From the NCBI RefSeq assembly GCF_000744185.1, contig NZ_JQLL01000001.1, positions 558,001 through 622,000 of the forward strand: 64,000 bases of DNA. The letters are read 5' to 3'. The DNA comes from Carnobacterium funditum DSM 5970. Its GTDB lineage: Bacteria > Bacillota > Bacilli > Lactobacillales > Carnobacteriaceae. The notes beneath the pieces were generated by a model. It made no database searches, had not been told where the DNA came from, and saw only the letters and a list, made by a program, of their open reading frames with translations. A program made the position numbers and the translations under genes. How positions within the stretch are numbered: the first letter of the stretch is position 1; every line of letters starts with the position of its first letter. Shown here piece after piece: positions 51,377 through 60,963 of this stretch.

Positions 51377-53116
51377 TTATTCCTCCTCTTTCAATTGCTG
51401 ACGAATAAATTGTTTTTCGTACCAACCTTTTTTGTCCATTAATTCTTTGTGTGTCCCTTTTTCAGTTATCATACCGTTATCCATCACAATAATTTGTTTT
51501 GCATGATAGACAGAAGATAAACGATGAGTGATAATAATGGTTGTTTTATGTTTTCGGTTTTGTTTTAAATTGTGAATAATCTTTTTTTCTGTCTCAACAT
51601 CAACAGCTGATAAAGAATCATCTAAAATTAAAATAGCTGAATCTTTAATTAAAGCCCTAGCAATAGCTATCCGCTGTTTTTGACCACCCGAGAGTGAAAT
51701 ACCTCTTTCTCCAATTTGAGTATCCACTCCCTCTGGCATTCTATCGATATCTTTTTCAAAGTTTGCCAATCTTAATGCCTCTTTTATTTCTTTTCCTGAT
51801 GCGTCTTTTTTCCCAAAAGCAATATTATCACGAATTGTACCAGAAAATAAAATATGTTCTTGAGGGACATATCCAATTTTTGAACTTAGGTGCTCTTGCT
51901 TTATCTCACCAAGCGGAACATCTCCGATGGTAATCTGTCCTTGGCCACTCGGGAATTCTCTTAATAATTGACGAATAAGTGTTGTTTTTCCACTTCCTGT
52001 TTTGCCAACAATTCCCAAGGTTGTGTCTCTTGGAACTTCCAAATTAATTTGTTTTAAGCTCAGTTTCTTTGAATCTGGATAACTAAAAAAAACCTGTTCA
52101 AATTTTATCGTTTCATTTTCCAAAATATTCTTATAGCCTTTATTCTCCATTTGATCATCTGCATTCAATACTTCCATCACACGATCCATCGAAGCATTTC
52201 CTTGTTGGAGTAGATTAATTAGTTCACCTATTGACTGAATTGGCCAAATCAACATACTAAGATAAACTTGAAATGAAACTAACTGTCCAATAGTTAGTTC
52301 GTTTCTAGAAACTAAAATAGCTCCTAATCCAAAGGCAAGGACATAACTTAGTCCCAATGTAATTTTTATTAGTGGTTGAAAAGCAGAATTTATTTTTGCA
52401 ACAGAGATGTTTTTTTGTAAAACCTCTGATGTTTTTGAATCAAACTGAGCTGACATAGCTTCTTGTCTTCCATATGCTCTTATAACTCGGATACCTTCTA
52501 CGGCTTCTAATACTTCATCATTAATTTCAGCAAAAGCATCTTGCGATTCTTTATAGCGGACATGTACCTGATCACCTAATCTTTTTAATAAGTATCCTAA
52601 TATAGGTAGCGGTAAAATACAGGCTAAAGTTAGCTTCCAAGACACCGATAAAAACATGGTTAAAAGAATAACACCAAAAAAAGCTGTAGAATCCATCGTA
52701 ATCATAATGCCATATCCAGCCATTTCAGAAATAGCATCCAAATCATTTGTAGCCCGTGCCATTAAATCACCTGTTCTAAATTTTTGATAAAATACAGAAC
52801 GCATCTTTAAAAAATGATTCATTAATTGTCCGCGTAACTTATTAGTTAACACATTTTTCCCGCCAAATAGTTGATAACCCCAAAAAATTTCAATTCCATA
52901 AGAAAAAATAATAGAAAAAATAAATAAAAAAGTTTGTCTAATCAATATTTTATCTGTTAATTCATTCAAGTAAATTCCATCGATTACCTGTCCAATAATA
53001 AAAGGAGGAATCAAAACGAGTCCATTTCCGATCAACATAGCAAAAATTGCCCATCCATATCTTTTTTTATTCTCTAAAAAAAAAGGAGTTAGCTTTTTAA
53101 ATAAATGAAACATCAT
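51377..53116 (-). CDS. Heterodimeric ABC exporter, subunit A (degenerate ATP site)
   Basis: 579 residues; AGAGGTTTT precedes two adjacent ATG codons. Six membrane helices then an ATPase domain with Walker A GKTGSGKTTLIRQ and signature LSGGQKQRIAIARAL. After Walker B the sequence is ILILDDSLSAVD, with Asp in place of the catalytic Glu. This asymmetry marks the LmrC/BmrC/YheI-type partner. Together with subunit B it forms one consensus and one degenerate ATP site. Confidence 0.9.
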   Translation of the reverse strand: MMFHLFKKLTPFFLENKKRYGWAIFAMLIGNGLVLIPPFIIGQVIDGIYLNELTDKILIRQTFLFIFSIIFSYGIEIFWGYQLFGGKNVLTNKLRGQLMNHFLKMRSVFYQKFRTGDLMARATNDLDAISEMAGYGIMITMDSTAFFGVILLTMFLSVSWKLTLACILPLPILGYLLKRLGDQVHVRYKESQDAFAEINDEVLEAVEGIRVIRAYGRQEAMSAQFDSKTSEVLQKNISVAKINSAFQPLIKITLGLSYVLAFGLGAILVSRNELTIGQLVSFQVYLSMLIWPIQSIGELINLLQQGNASMDRVMEVLNADDQMENKGYKNILENETIKFEQVFFSYPDSKKLSLKQINLEVPRDTTLGIVGKTGSGKTTLIRQLLREFPSGQGQITIGDVPLGEIKQEHLSSKIGYVPQEHILFSGTIRDNIAFGKKDASGKEIKEALRLANFEKDIDRMPEGVDTQIGERGISLSGGQKQRIAIARALIKDSAILILDDSLSAVDVETEKKIIHNLKQNRKHKTTIIITHRLSSVYHAKQIIVMDNGMITEKGTHKELMDKKGWYEKQFIRQQLKEEE

Positions 53117-53240
53117 AAAACCTCTTTTCTCTTAATCCTCTTTATTGTAGCGGTTACAAAAAATGATGGCAAGTCTGTTGTAAGCCTTCTTCATTTCATT
53201 CACTAAACAATTTTTTATAAACCATTTACGGAATAAAAAA

Positions 53241-53274
53241 AATACTAAAGAGCCAATCCTCTTTTTAGTATTTT
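53241..53274 (-). terminator. Terminator after trmL
   Basis: AATACTAAAGAG and CTCTTTTTAGTATT arms; on the minus strand an eight-T run follows. Confidence 0.85.
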
Positions 53275-53283
53275 TTATTGGTA

Positions 53284-53793
53284 TTAATCTAACTTATCAT
53301 TCTCGTAGTGGTGTGTTAATTCCATATCCATAAAATTTTGTTGACGTAGTGCTTCATATACTAAAATAGCTGCTGTATTGGATAAGTTCAACGAACGTAC
53401 ATGCGTATCATCCATAGGAATTCTTAAGCAATTTTCTTCGTGCTTTCTCATAAATTCTTCTGGTAAGCCTGTTGTTTCTTTTCCAAACATAAAATAGTAG
53501 TTTTCTTCTGGATTAGAATAATTTGGTTCACTATATGTACGATGCCCAAATTTAGTAATCAAGTACAGATAATCGCTTCCGACCGTCTCCATGAAAGCCG
53601 ATAAATTGGGATGATACGTAATGTTTACATCATTCCAATAATCTAATCCTGCTCTTTTAAGATGTTTATCATCTGTTGAAAAACCTAATGGTTCAATCAA
53701 ATGCAAATGTGTGTTCGTACCGGCGCATGTTCTGGCTATATTTCCAGTATTAGCTGGTATTTGTGGTTCAAATAATACAATATGATTCGTCAT
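53284..53793 (-). CDS. trmL: tRNA (cytidine/uridine-34-2'-O)-methyltransferase
   Basis: SPOUT methyltransferase modifying the wobble base of some tRNA-Leu species. 169 residues from the second ATG, which follows [35 protein letters not shown] with [18 protein letters not shown] and [12 protein letters not shown] are the diagnostic blocks. The trefoil-knot motif is [20 protein letters not shown]. It is 20 bp downstream of queG. Confidence 0.93.
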   Translation of the reverse strand: MTNHIVLFEPQIPANTGNIARTCAGTNTHLHLIEPLGFSTDDKHLKRAGLDYWNDVNITYHPNLSAFMETVGSDYLYLITKFGHRTYSEPNYSNPEENYYFMFGKETTGLPEEFMRKHEENCLRIPMDDTHVRSLNLSNTAAILVYEALRQQNFMDMELTHHYENDKLD

Positions 53794-53813
53794 GTAACGC
53801 ATCCCCCTGAATA

Positions 53814-54983
53814 TTACTTTCTTTTTTCTTTTTTTATATGAATAGAAGCAATAGCCTGACTTATTTCAACTTTAGCTTCTTCGTCTATTTCGCTTTCTAA
53901 TGCTTCTTCTAAAAATTCAATAATCATTTCATCTTTATAAGAAACAATCTTAGCTATCGACCAGGCTGCTGTTCCACGAATAACAGGACGTGGATCTTTC
54001 TCCACACAATGTAGCAAATCAGGTAAAGCTGATTTGTCACGATAGTTTCCCAAAGCAATAATCGCATTTCTTTGTATGGGTTTCTTTCCTCGCCATGAAC
54101 CAGCCATGTAGCCAAAGGTTTCTTTAAAGTCTCTATTGCTTATAGTAAGAAGCGGTTTTAATTTCGGCATAACAGTCTCTGGGTCTGGTTCCATTTCTGG
54201 ATGAAATCGAGCATTTTTTCCCTTGTTATATGGACAAACTACTTGGCAAATATCACACCCATAAATGACATGTCCCATTCGTCTGCGAAATTCTTCAGGC
54301 ATCATGCCTTTTGCTTGAGTTTGGTAAGAAAGACATTGTTTCGCATTCATACGTCCATCTCCCAATAAAGCTCCAGTAGGACAAGCACCCACGCATCTTG
54401 TGCAGTCACCACAACCAAAAGGAATCTCTTCATCAATTGGGAAATTTAAATTAGTTATAATTTCACCTAAATAAACATACGAACCAAATTCCTTGGTAAT
54501 CAACAAACCATTCCTACCAACAAAACCTAGTCCTGCTCTTTTAGCAACAGCAACATCTACTAATTCGCCCGTATCAACCATTGGCTTATAAGTAACTGAA
54601 TCGCCAGCTTCTTTACGAATATACTCAATTAACTGATTCATTTTCTCTCGTAAAATAACATGATAATCCGTTCCCCAAGAAGCTCGAGCAAATTCGCCAC
54701 GTCTTTCACCTTTTATACGCTCTGGAGGATTTTCTATTTTAGTCGGATAGGCTAAAGCAATTGAAATAATGGAACGTGGGCTTTTGAAAATCAATTCAGG
54801 ATGAATTCGTTCTTTAATGTTCTTGTGTTCAAATCCAGAATGGTGTCCTTTTTCTTGTTGGGCTATCAGTTTATTTTCTAAATCTGAAAAAGGTTCTGCC
54901 GTTGTAAAACCAATTTTGTTAATTCCTAATCGTTGACTTTCTTCAATAATTTTTTCTTTCAACTCTACCTGTAAAATGACCAA
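53814..54983 (-). CDS. queG: Epoxyqueuosine reductase
   Basis: Cobalamin- and Fe-S-dependent last step of queuosine synthesis in tRNA. 389 residues. Two 4Fe-4S motifs, [16 protein letters not shown] and [11 protein letters not shown], and the [20 protein letters not shown] segment with its Asp are present. The C-terminal ~100 residues are HEAT/PBS-lyase-like repeats, normal for this family. TTG start with GGAGGG 11 nt upstream. A downstream TTG is possible. Confidence 0.93.
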   Translation of the reverse strand: MVILQVELKEKIIEESQRLGINKIGFTTAEPFSDLENKLIAQQEKGHHSGFEHKNIKERIHPELIFKSPRSIISIALAYPTKIENPPERIKGERRGEFARASWGTDYHVILREKMNQLIEYIRKEAGDSVTYKPMVDTGELVDVAVAKRAGLGFVGRNGLLITKEFGSYVYLGEIITNLNFPIDEEIPFGCGDCTRCVGACPTGALLGDGRMNAKQCLSYQTQAKGMMPEEFRRRMGHVIYGCDICQVVCPYNKGKNARFHPEMEPDPETVMPKLKPLLTISNRDFKETFGYMAGSWRGKKPIQRNAIIALGNYRDKSALPDLLHCVEKDPRPVIRGTAAWSIAKIVSYKDEMIIEFLEEALESEIDEEAKVEISQAIASIHIKKEKRK

Positions 54984-55100
54984 AACAGTTCACTCCCTCC
55001 ATTAAAACTCTTTATATATTCTAGCATAACAGCTTAATAAAAAAGTGTGTTTTTCATTTGCTTTATTTAAAATTAATTATAGCTATATTTTTAATGAAAT
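54984..55100. other. Intergenic segment between queG and the candidate small RNA
   Basis: AT-rich DNA that must contain the queG promoter. No other structure was seen. Confidence 0.4.
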
Positions 55101-55227
55101 AAAAAAAACGTATCATTTCGGTGTCCAGCACTGCGAAATGATACGTTAATGATGCATTATTAACTTTCACTAACTTTTATCAAAATCTGATGGATTCCTG
55201 ATAAAAACGAATGAATAATAATAGCTT
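55101..55227 (-). ncRNA. Candidate small RNA of about 127 nt
   Basis: A promoter at 55234-55262 predicts a start near 55227 on the minus strand. The transcript has three hairpins. The first is UUUAUCA...UGAUAAA closed over GAAUC/GAUUU with one bulge and loop CAUCA (about 55175-55206). The second is GUUAAU/AUUAAC (about 55144-55163). The third is an intrinsic terminator, a perfect 13-bp stem 55134-55146 with 55108-55120, followed by about eight T. The loop of the terminator contains GUG-CUGGA-CAC. No open frame with a ribosome binding site exists inside. I do not recognise the family. Confidence 0.65.
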
Positions 55228-55233
55228 ATACGT

Positions 55234-55262
55234 AATATAACACCCACAGGTATAACTTGCAA
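55234..55262 (-). promoter_or_regulatory. Promoter of the candidate small RNA
   Basis: Minus strand: TTGCAA (55257-55262), exactly 17 bp, TATATT (55234-55239). It uses the same -35 hexamer and spacing as the promoter of the candidate RNA at 5986-6250. Confidence 0.75.
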
Positions 55263-55332
55263 GATAGAATTTACCTTTTTAATTATATAAATTACGTTAT
55301 ATAAATATATTTTCTTTACATTTAAAATACTG

Positions 55333-56187
55333 TCACGCTTTATTCTTACCTATTAATAAACAAACATCAACAGTAACACTTGATAATGGATGATCTAATG
55401 CATATTGCTTTGCTTCTGTACTAGCTCCCCAACTTAAAGGCGTCATCTCCATTAAATCTAAAAAGTCTTGTCTTGTTAAAGAAAATGAATAGCTAATTCG
55501 TTTTGTTTCAATTTCTAAAAAATGTTCTTTAAACTTATCAACAACTAACTGATTAGAATAGGTTTGTTTTTCTTTTTGATCATGATAAAGTAACTTTCGT
55601 AGTTCAATCAAATAATCTTTTTCGGGAACAACTTTTATAATAATTCCATTCGATTTTAGTAAACGTTCAAATTCTTCATAATTTGAAGGCGAGAAGATAT
55701 TTAATAATGTATCGTATTTTTTTGTTGCAAAAGGAGATTGGGCTAAGTCTGCCACACAAAAAAGAGCACTTGTAAAGTTACCAGCTGCTAATTGTATAGC
55801 ATCTTTAGATATATCAAATCCAATTTTATTTCCAGATAAACCCAATTGTGTTAAATAATCCAACTGAGATCCTTCACCGCAACCTACATCTAATAAACTA
55901 CCATCTTTCTTATTTTCAATGTGTTCATAAATCGCTTCTAACAAAGGGTTGAATAGACCGGCTTGCGCAATCTTATACCTCGCTTCTAGCATTTTTTTAT
56001 TGTATTCATTTTTTGAACCTTTTGATAAGAAATAGAGGGTCCCTTTTTTTGATAAGTCGAATGAATGACCATTTGTACATTTTAAACTATGTTTTTCAAT
56101 TTTTTTAATTTTAAAATGACAGACTGGACATTCGAATAAATCCATATTATTTTGTAAAAATTGATTAGCTAATTCTATTTTTTTCAC
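55333..56187 (-). CDS. rlmA: 23S rRNA (guanine-N1)-methyltransferase
   Basis: SAM-dependent methylation of a hairpin-35 guanine in 23S rRNA. 284 residues. N-terminal zinc ribbon FECPVCHFKIKK with CTNGHSFDLSKKGTLYFL, typical of RlmA/TlrB. The SAM motif is LLDVGCGEGSQLDYL. NIFSPSNYEEFERLL is the characteristic motif after it. In Gram-positives the family is RlmA(II), acting at G748. Confidence 0.9.
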   Translation of the reverse strand: MKKIELANQFLQNNMDLFECPVCHFKIKKIEKHSLKCTNGHSFDLSKKGTLYFLSKGSKNEYNKKMLEARYKIAQAGLFNPLLEAIYEHIENKKDGSLLDVGCGEGSQLDYLTQLGLSGNKIGFDISKDAIQLAAGNFTSALFCVADLAQSPFATKKYDTLLNIFSPSNYEEFERLLKSNGIIIKVVPEKDYLIELRKLLYHDQKEKQTYSNQLVVDKFKEHFLEIETKRISYSFSLTRQDFLDLMEMTPLSWGASTEAKQYALDHPLSSVTVDVCLLIGKNKA

Positions 56188-56393
56188 ACTATACCCTCTT
56201 TCTAAATATTGTGTTCATTTAAATAATGGCTCACTTGTTATTTTCTATATTATAGCATTATTGAGCTCTCAAAGCTTTAGTTTTCAGACATGTTGCTTTT
56301 TCATTTTTTTAAAAAAGTAGTATCATTTGCCACTTTTTGGAGTGAATGTTATAACTAATATAATAAGATGTTTATTTTGAGAGGATGATGAAA

Positions 56394-56828
56394 ATGCCAT
56401 GGAATATGACTGATTACCCAGCTTCTTTAAAAAAAATCGACCCATTACTCCGAAAAAAAACGATCGACATTGCTAACGCTTTGCTAGAAAATGGTTATAA
56501 AGATGACCGTGCAATTCCTATTGCAATTTCTCAAGCTAAAGAATGGATAAACAATGCTAGCGAAAAAGAAATATACGAACTAAAAAAAGAGAACAATCTT
56601 AATAAAAATGATAAACATGAGACATCTGGCGGGAACATTGATTTATTAGATAACGATGTAATTGTTTTTTATACTGCTGATCGATGGGCAGTAAAAACAA
56701 AAGGAGCTAAACAAATTAGTGAAACTTTTGATATGAAAATCAGAGCAGTGTCACGTGCTAAAGAGATTGCAGCCAACAAGGAATCAAAAATTATAATTTA
56801 CAATAAAGATGGTACTAGAGAAAATTAA
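56394..56828 (+). CDS. DUF2188-domain protein
   Basis: 144 residues from the ATG 9 nt after AGAGG. The N-terminal ~65 residues, MPWNMTDYPASLKKIDPLLR onwards, resemble a short helical domain found in YdaT-like proteins. After an acidic linker, DRWAVKTKGAKQISETFDMK and KESKIIIYNKDGT form the DUF2188 fold. Function is unknown; Bacillus YdaT is a general stress protein. It is monocistronic and convergent with the aminotransferase gene. Confidence 0.75.
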   Translation: MPWNMTDYPASLKKIDPLLRKKTIDIANALLENGYKDDRAIPIAISQAKEWINNASEKEIYELKKENNLNKNDKHETSGGNIDLLDNDVIVFYTADRWAVKTKGAKQISETFDMKIRAVSRAKEIAANKESKIIIYNKDGTREN

Positions 56829-56859
56829 GAGTCTTATTTTTTATATGAATATGAAATTT

Positions 56860-56901
56860 AAAAGAGAAGTCATCCCAAAAAAGTGGGATGACTTCTCTTT
56901 T
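56860..56901. terminator. Bidirectional terminator between convergent genes
   Basis: AAAAGAGAAGTCATCCCA and TGGGATGACTTCTCTTTT, a perfect 18-bp stem with a 6-base loop. Confidence 0.93.
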
Positions 56902-56907
56902 TTAAAT

Positions 56908-58164
56908 CTATTTCATATTTTCTTTTAAACTAACCATCTCAATGCACAATCCAATTGCATCCATCGCTTGTTCTAAATCAGTTAGTTCGACTGAAGTCGG
57001 AGCTAAACGAATACTATTATCTTTTGGGTTATCTCCTTTCGGATAGGTTGCTCCTGCTTTAGTCACTTTAACTCCAATCTTATCCAGTGATTCAACAATT
57101 TTCGTAGCACATCCATCCATAGTTGTTAAATGGACAAAATAACCACCTTTTGGATCGCTCCAAGTTAACAAATCACTACCTTTAAATCGCTCATTTAATT
57201 TTTTTTGAATCAAATCAAATTTAGGTTTTAATATAGTGGCATGTTTCTGCATATGTTTTGCTAATTGTTTCCTATTTCCCAAAAATTTTACATGTCGCAT
57301 TTGATTTAATTTGTCAAAACCGATAGTCTGATAACTTAATTCTTTTGCTAACATAGCTGTATTTTTTCCTGAAGCAGCCACTGCTGAAACACCTGCTCCT
57401 GGAAAAGTAATTTTTGAAGTTGAACAAAACATCCAGGGGCGTTCTGGATAACCAGCTTTTTTACATGCTTTTAATATATTTTTTGCAACTTTAACATCCT
57501 CAGTTAAATGGTGAACAACATAAGCATTATCCCACATAATAGTAAAGTTTGATGCTTTAGTAGGCATTTTTGCTAAACGGTCAACAACTTCATCTGAATA
57601 AATAATACCGGTTGGATTACTATAGGTAGGAACACACCAAATTCCCTTGATAGATGCATCTTGGACTACTAAACGTTCAATTTTTGTCATATTTGGTCCA
57701 TTTTCATCCATCTCAACTGGAATCATTTCGAAACCTAACTTTTCAGCCATTGAAAAATGTCGGTCATAACCTGGGCTTGGACATAGGAACTTGATCGGTC
57801 CATCTTTTTTCCAAGGTGTTGATCCCATAAATAATTTTGTTGTTAAAACTAAATACATTAAACTCAAACTTGAATTGCCACCAATAATTATTTCTTCCAT
57901 TTCTGATCCTAAAATAGTAGAAAATAATTTTTTTGCTTCTAGAATACCGGTTAACTCTCCATAATTACGGATATCAATTGTATTATTGCTCAGAAAGTCT
58001 TCAGGTTTTTTAAGTATACCTAACATTTTCTCAGACAACATCAACTGATCTTCGCTCGGGATACCCCGTGTAATATTTAAATTCATTGGATTCTTAACAT
58101 ATTCATTGTATTCTTCTTCTAGAAAAATTAATTTTTGATTCCTTGGTTTTTTTTGAAAATTCAT
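56908..58164 (-). CDS. Class I aminotransferase, aspartate type
   Basis: PLP enzyme of 418 residues, similar to the MocR-like aspartate aminotransferases grouped as PF12897. Residues that bind the cofactor are visible in YSNPTGIIYSDE, WDNAYVVHHL and CSTSKITFPGAGVSAVA, where the Lys is the Schiff base. There is no HTH domain, so it is an enzyme, not a regulator. It opens KKPRNQKLIFLEEEYNEYVK. It likely makes aspartate from oxaloacetate, which fits its place beside pckA. Confidence 0.82.
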   Translation of the reverse strand: MNFQKKPRNQKLIFLEEEYNEYVKNPMNLNITRGIPSEDQLMLSEKMLGILKKPEDFLSNNTIDIRNYGELTGILEAKKLFSTILGSEMEEIIIGGNSSLSLMYLVLTTKLFMGSTPWKKDGPIKFLCPSPGYDRHFSMAEKLGFEMIPVEMDENGPNMTKIERLVVQDASIKGIWCVPTYSNPTGIIYSDEVVDRLAKMPTKASNFTIMWDNAYVVHHLTEDVKVAKNILKACKKAGYPERPWMFCSTSKITFPGAGVSAVAASGKNTAMLAKELSYQTIGFDKLNQMRHVKFLGNRKQLAKHMQKHATILKPKFDLIQKKLNERFKGSDLLTWSDPKGGYFVHLTTMDGCATKIVESLDKIGVKVTKAGATYPKGDNPKDNSIRLAPTSVELTDLEQAMDAIGLCIEMVSLKENMK

Positions 58165-58337
58165 CTATCTGTTCCTCTTCTCTTAAATAGCATTCTTTAT
58201 AAAATTATAACGAAGTTCTACTTAGATATCAAAAGTATTTTTCTTCAAATATAAATCAATTAAGCACAAGTACTAGCTATATAATTAAACAAAGAATAGA
58301 TTAGTTGAAAAATTCAAAATAATCAATATGTTACTTT

Positions 58338-59981
58338 TTAATCTTTTATAGTGTTATTCATCGCTATTAAAACTTCATTTGGTAGAATATCCAAGCCACC
58401 CTCTACATTCATTTCTATAATATGATCAACTCTCATTTGTAATCTTTCACGAACTAGTTCTTTATAGGCCTTATCTTCGAAATCTGGTTCATACCCCTCT
58501 ATTTTCATATAACTCAAATGTTCAATAGTCCCAAAAGATTCAAATTTTGCTGTTGCGTCTACAATACTTTCAATACTTCCAAGCGTAATAGACGGTGTAA
58601 TTTTTTTATCTAAGAAGAACCCCGTGTTGATGATGTAGCAATCAATTCCATTTACTTCAAAAAGATACTTAAACTGTTCATAGTCTTCTGATAACGGGTA
58701 TACTCTAAAAGGATTAGCATATGGCACAATGACTAACTTATTCATATCTACACCTTCTTTTAAGCGCTCAGCTGTCGAACGTTTTGTAGCGAGTGTAGCA
58801 CCAAAACTAGCTGCTAAAATCGGATCATCAACTTTAATAACTGGTGGAAGGCTATCATCTTTCATAATCCAGTAGATAGCATTAATTGGTTCCTCGAATC
58901 GATCAACTCTATTCGGTGTAGAATAACGCGATTTCACGGTACGTCCATTTCCATTTCTTACATCTTCAGTCAACAAGACCTTATTTTTAGCACTATCTAA
59001 TGTTACAGCCACATTTTGTGCCGTTACAAAGTAATCTACTTCTTCATGATCTGAAGGGTAATCTTGTGTCTTATCAAAATAAGAAGGTTCTAATGCAATT
59101 GATGATCCATCTGTTAACGAAATAATAAACGCATCATCATGTAAGACTTCAATTGGGTATTTGCCATCATGCTTAGCATGTGTCAGTGTTGATTTACCTG
59201 ATCCAGATAAACCAAAGAAAGCTGAAACATAATTCGTATGATCAGAAAGCTCGAATTTTTTTTGTCCACCATGACAAGAAGCAAAACCAATTCTATGAGC
59301 CGTTCCCCATGCCAAAGTTAATGTTGCTTTTTTTAATTCCCCAAAATAATTCATCCCCAGAATTATAGCTGCATTATGATCTGTATCAAAATAAGCTAAG
59401 CCAAGAGGATAATCGGGATGTTTCCAGTAAGGATCAGAATAAATATAAATATCTCCTGCATCTATCTCATGTGAATGAGAATACATATCATTATAAAACT
59501 CATTTGTAATTTGAAAATTTAGTAACCAAGAATACAAATTATTTTCCTGCCCTGCTGGAACAGAAAGATGGGCTTTAATCATAAATTCTTTATCTAAACC
59601 CACGTATGCACTCGCTTTATAACGTTTTTTTAAAGATCCTTGATAAACAGCCTCTCTAGTAATTCCAGCTAATTTTATATCCTCTTCTTTATTGTTGCCA
59701 ACAATTCTTCTCGCAATAGCGGTTCTCCCAACAATTGCTCCGCCATTTTCTACTAATACTTTTGCATCGTTTGGAAGACCTAATTTTTCTGGATATTTTA
59801 CTAACAAATCTGTCACTATTGTACCTGGAGATTGCCAAGCTAGATCATATGCTTGGCTTATATTCGTTATTTCTTTCACATTATTACTGTACATAGCTGT
59901 CTCGACCACAGAACGTAATGGTGAAAAAATAGGGTTCTCTTTTATAATTTCTGATTTTTGAAAAGTTTCTTTTGTTGACAT
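58338..59981 (-). CDS. pckA: Phosphoenolpyruvate carboxykinase (ATP)
   Basis: Interconverts oxaloacetate and PEP with ATP. 547 residues. The kinase-1a loop is GLSGSGKSTLTH, the kinase-2 metal site is VLHDDAFIISL, and SRYSTPNRVDRF with FGATLATKRSTAE are conserved. YSDPYWKHPDYP and FGELKKATLTLAW are further family blocks. Start after AAGGGAGCGGATTAG. A cre site about 105 bp upstream predicts CcpA repression. Confidence 0.94.
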   Translation of the reverse strand: MSTKETFQKSEIIKENPIFSPLRSVVETAMYSNNVKEITNISQAYDLAWQSPGTIVTDLLVKYPEKLGLPNDAKVLVENGGAIVGRTAIARRIVGNNKEEDIKLAGITREAVYQGSLKKRYKASAYVGLDKEFMIKAHLSVPAGQENNLYSWLLNFQITNEFYNDMYSHSHEIDAGDIYIYSDPYWKHPDYPLGLAYFDTDHNAAIILGMNYFGELKKATLTLAWGTAHRIGFASCHGGQKKFELSDHTNYVSAFFGLSGSGKSTLTHAKHDGKYPIEVLHDDAFIISLTDGSSIALEPSYFDKTQDYPSDHEEVDYFVTAQNVAVTLDSAKNKVLLTEDVRNGNGRTVKSRYSTPNRVDRFEEPINAIYWIMKDDSLPPVIKVDDPILAASFGATLATKRSTAERLKEGVDMNKLVIVPYANPFRVYPLSEDYEQFKYLFEVNGIDCYIINTGFFLDKKITPSITLGSIESIVDATAKFESFGTIEHLSYMKIEGYEPDFEDKAYKELVRERLQMRVDHIIEMNVEGGLDILPNEVLIAMNNTIKD

Positions 59982-60084
59982 CTAATCCGCTCCCTTATAA
60001 AAAGATATAAAAACAACACATCTTAATAGAAATATTAAACTGAAATCCTCCTTTTCATTATTATATCTAAAACAGTGTTTATAA

Positions 60085-60098
60085 TTAAATCGTTTTCA
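60085..60098 (-). promoter_or_regulatory. cre site upstream of pckA
   Basis: Minus strand TGAAAACGATTTAA matches TGWAANCGNTNWCA at all but one constrained position. A promoter-like TTGTAA-18 bp-TATGAT lies just upstream of it, so CcpA bound here would act as a roadblock. Confidence 0.7.
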
Positions 60099-60212
60099 TT
60101 AATTACTCTTATCATATCAAAAATACCATTAACTTTACAATAAAATGATACAGAAGATAATATTAAAATAATTAGGGTTCTATTTAGTGTAGCTACAGAA
60201 ATTCATTTTCAT

Positions 60213-60252
60213 ACAAAAAAAACACCACAACGTTATAAAAACGTTTGATGTC
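60213..60252 (-). terminator. Terminator of the rRNA-tRNA operon
   Basis: Minus strand ACATCAAACG pairs imperfectly with CGTTGTGGTGT, followed by eight T. It lies about 10 bp after tRNA-Leu. Confidence 0.82.
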
Positions 60253-60260
60253 TTGTTTTA

Positions 60261-60344
60261 TACCGGCGGCCGGAATCGAACCGGCACGCCCTCGCGGGCA
60301 CAGGATTTTGAGTCCAGCGCGTCTACCAATTCCGCCACGCCGGC
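60261..60344 (-). tRNA. tRNA-Leu (anticodon CAA)
   Basis: Long variable arm; D arm GGCGGAATTGGTAGACGC; anticodon loop CTCAAAA. The anticodon stem CTGGA/TCCTG has a U-U mismatch at the second pair. Acceptor GCCGGCG/CGCCGGT closes with a G-U. CCA not encoded. Confidence 0.94.
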
Positions 60345-60375
60345 AAGATAGGTAAACAATCAATAAAATCGAATA

Positions 60376-60446
<71 letters not shown>

Positions 60447-60482
60447 ATCCTTAAATTTGATTGTTTAAAAAATAAAATAAAA

Positions 60483-60554
60483 CTGGGCTAGCTGGATTCG
60501 AACCAACGCATAAGGGAGTCAAAGTCCCTTGCCTTACCGCTTGGCTATAGCCCA
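60483..60554 (-). tRNA. tRNA-Gln (anticodon TTG)
   Basis: Acceptor TGGGCTA/TAGCCCA, loop CTTTGAC, discriminator G. CCA not encoded. Confidence 0.96.
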
Positions 60555-60563
60555 ATAAAAAAA

Positions 60564-60637
60564 GGCGACTGATGGGGATCGAACCCACGTATGCCGGAAC
60601 CACAATCCGGTGCGTTAACCACTTCGCCACAACCGCC
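60564..60637 (-). tRNA. tRNA-His (anticodon GTG)
   Basis: Loop TTGTGGT; acceptor GCGGTTG/CAGTCGC with the extra 5' G(-1) opposite C73, the identity element of tRNA-His. CCA not encoded. Confidence 0.96.
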
Positions 60638-60667
60638 ATAATAAAAGGTTTATTTTAAAAAGTAACA

Positions 60668-60738
60668 CAGGGATAGTAGGATTCGAACCCACATCGATGG
60701 TTTTGGAGACCATAATTCTACCATTGAACTATATCCCT
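60668..60738 (-). tRNA. tRNA-Trp (anticodon CCA)
   Basis: Acceptor AGGGATA/TATCCCT, loop CTCCAAA, discriminator G. 3' CCA not encoded. Confidence 0.96.
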
Positions 60739-60770
60739 ATAAAAAAAGGATCCCTTGCTTAAAAAAATGG

Positions 60771-60851
60771 TGGAGGGGGGCAGATTCGAACTGCCGAACC
60801 CGAAGGAGCGGATTTACAGTCCGCCGCGTTTAGCCACTTCGCTACCCCTCC
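60771..60851 (-). tRNA. tRNA-Tyr (anticodon GTA)
   Basis: Acceptor GGAGGGG/CCCCTCC, loop CTGTAAA, class II variable arm. Discriminator A. The 3' CCA is encoded at 60768-60770. Confidence 0.96.
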
Positions 60852-60866
60852 GCTATTTAAAAATGG

Positions 60867-60939
60867 TGGCCTGGGACAGAATCGAACTGCCGACACCTTG
60901 AGCTTCAATCAAGTGCTCTACCAACTGAGCTACCAGGCC
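60867..60939 (-). tRNA. tRNA-Phe (anticodon GAA)
   Basis: Acceptor GGCCTGG/CCAGGCC, loop TTGAAGC. Discriminator A. The 3' CCA is encoded at 60864-60866. Confidence 0.96.
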
Positions 60940-60963
60940 TAAATATGTTTTTATAAAAAACAA

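Noticed and set aside
54984-55332. Queuosine-related (preQ1) riboswitch
   Set aside because: The hairpins are on the strand of queG but end in a terminator over 100 bp before it, and no preQ1 motif was seen.
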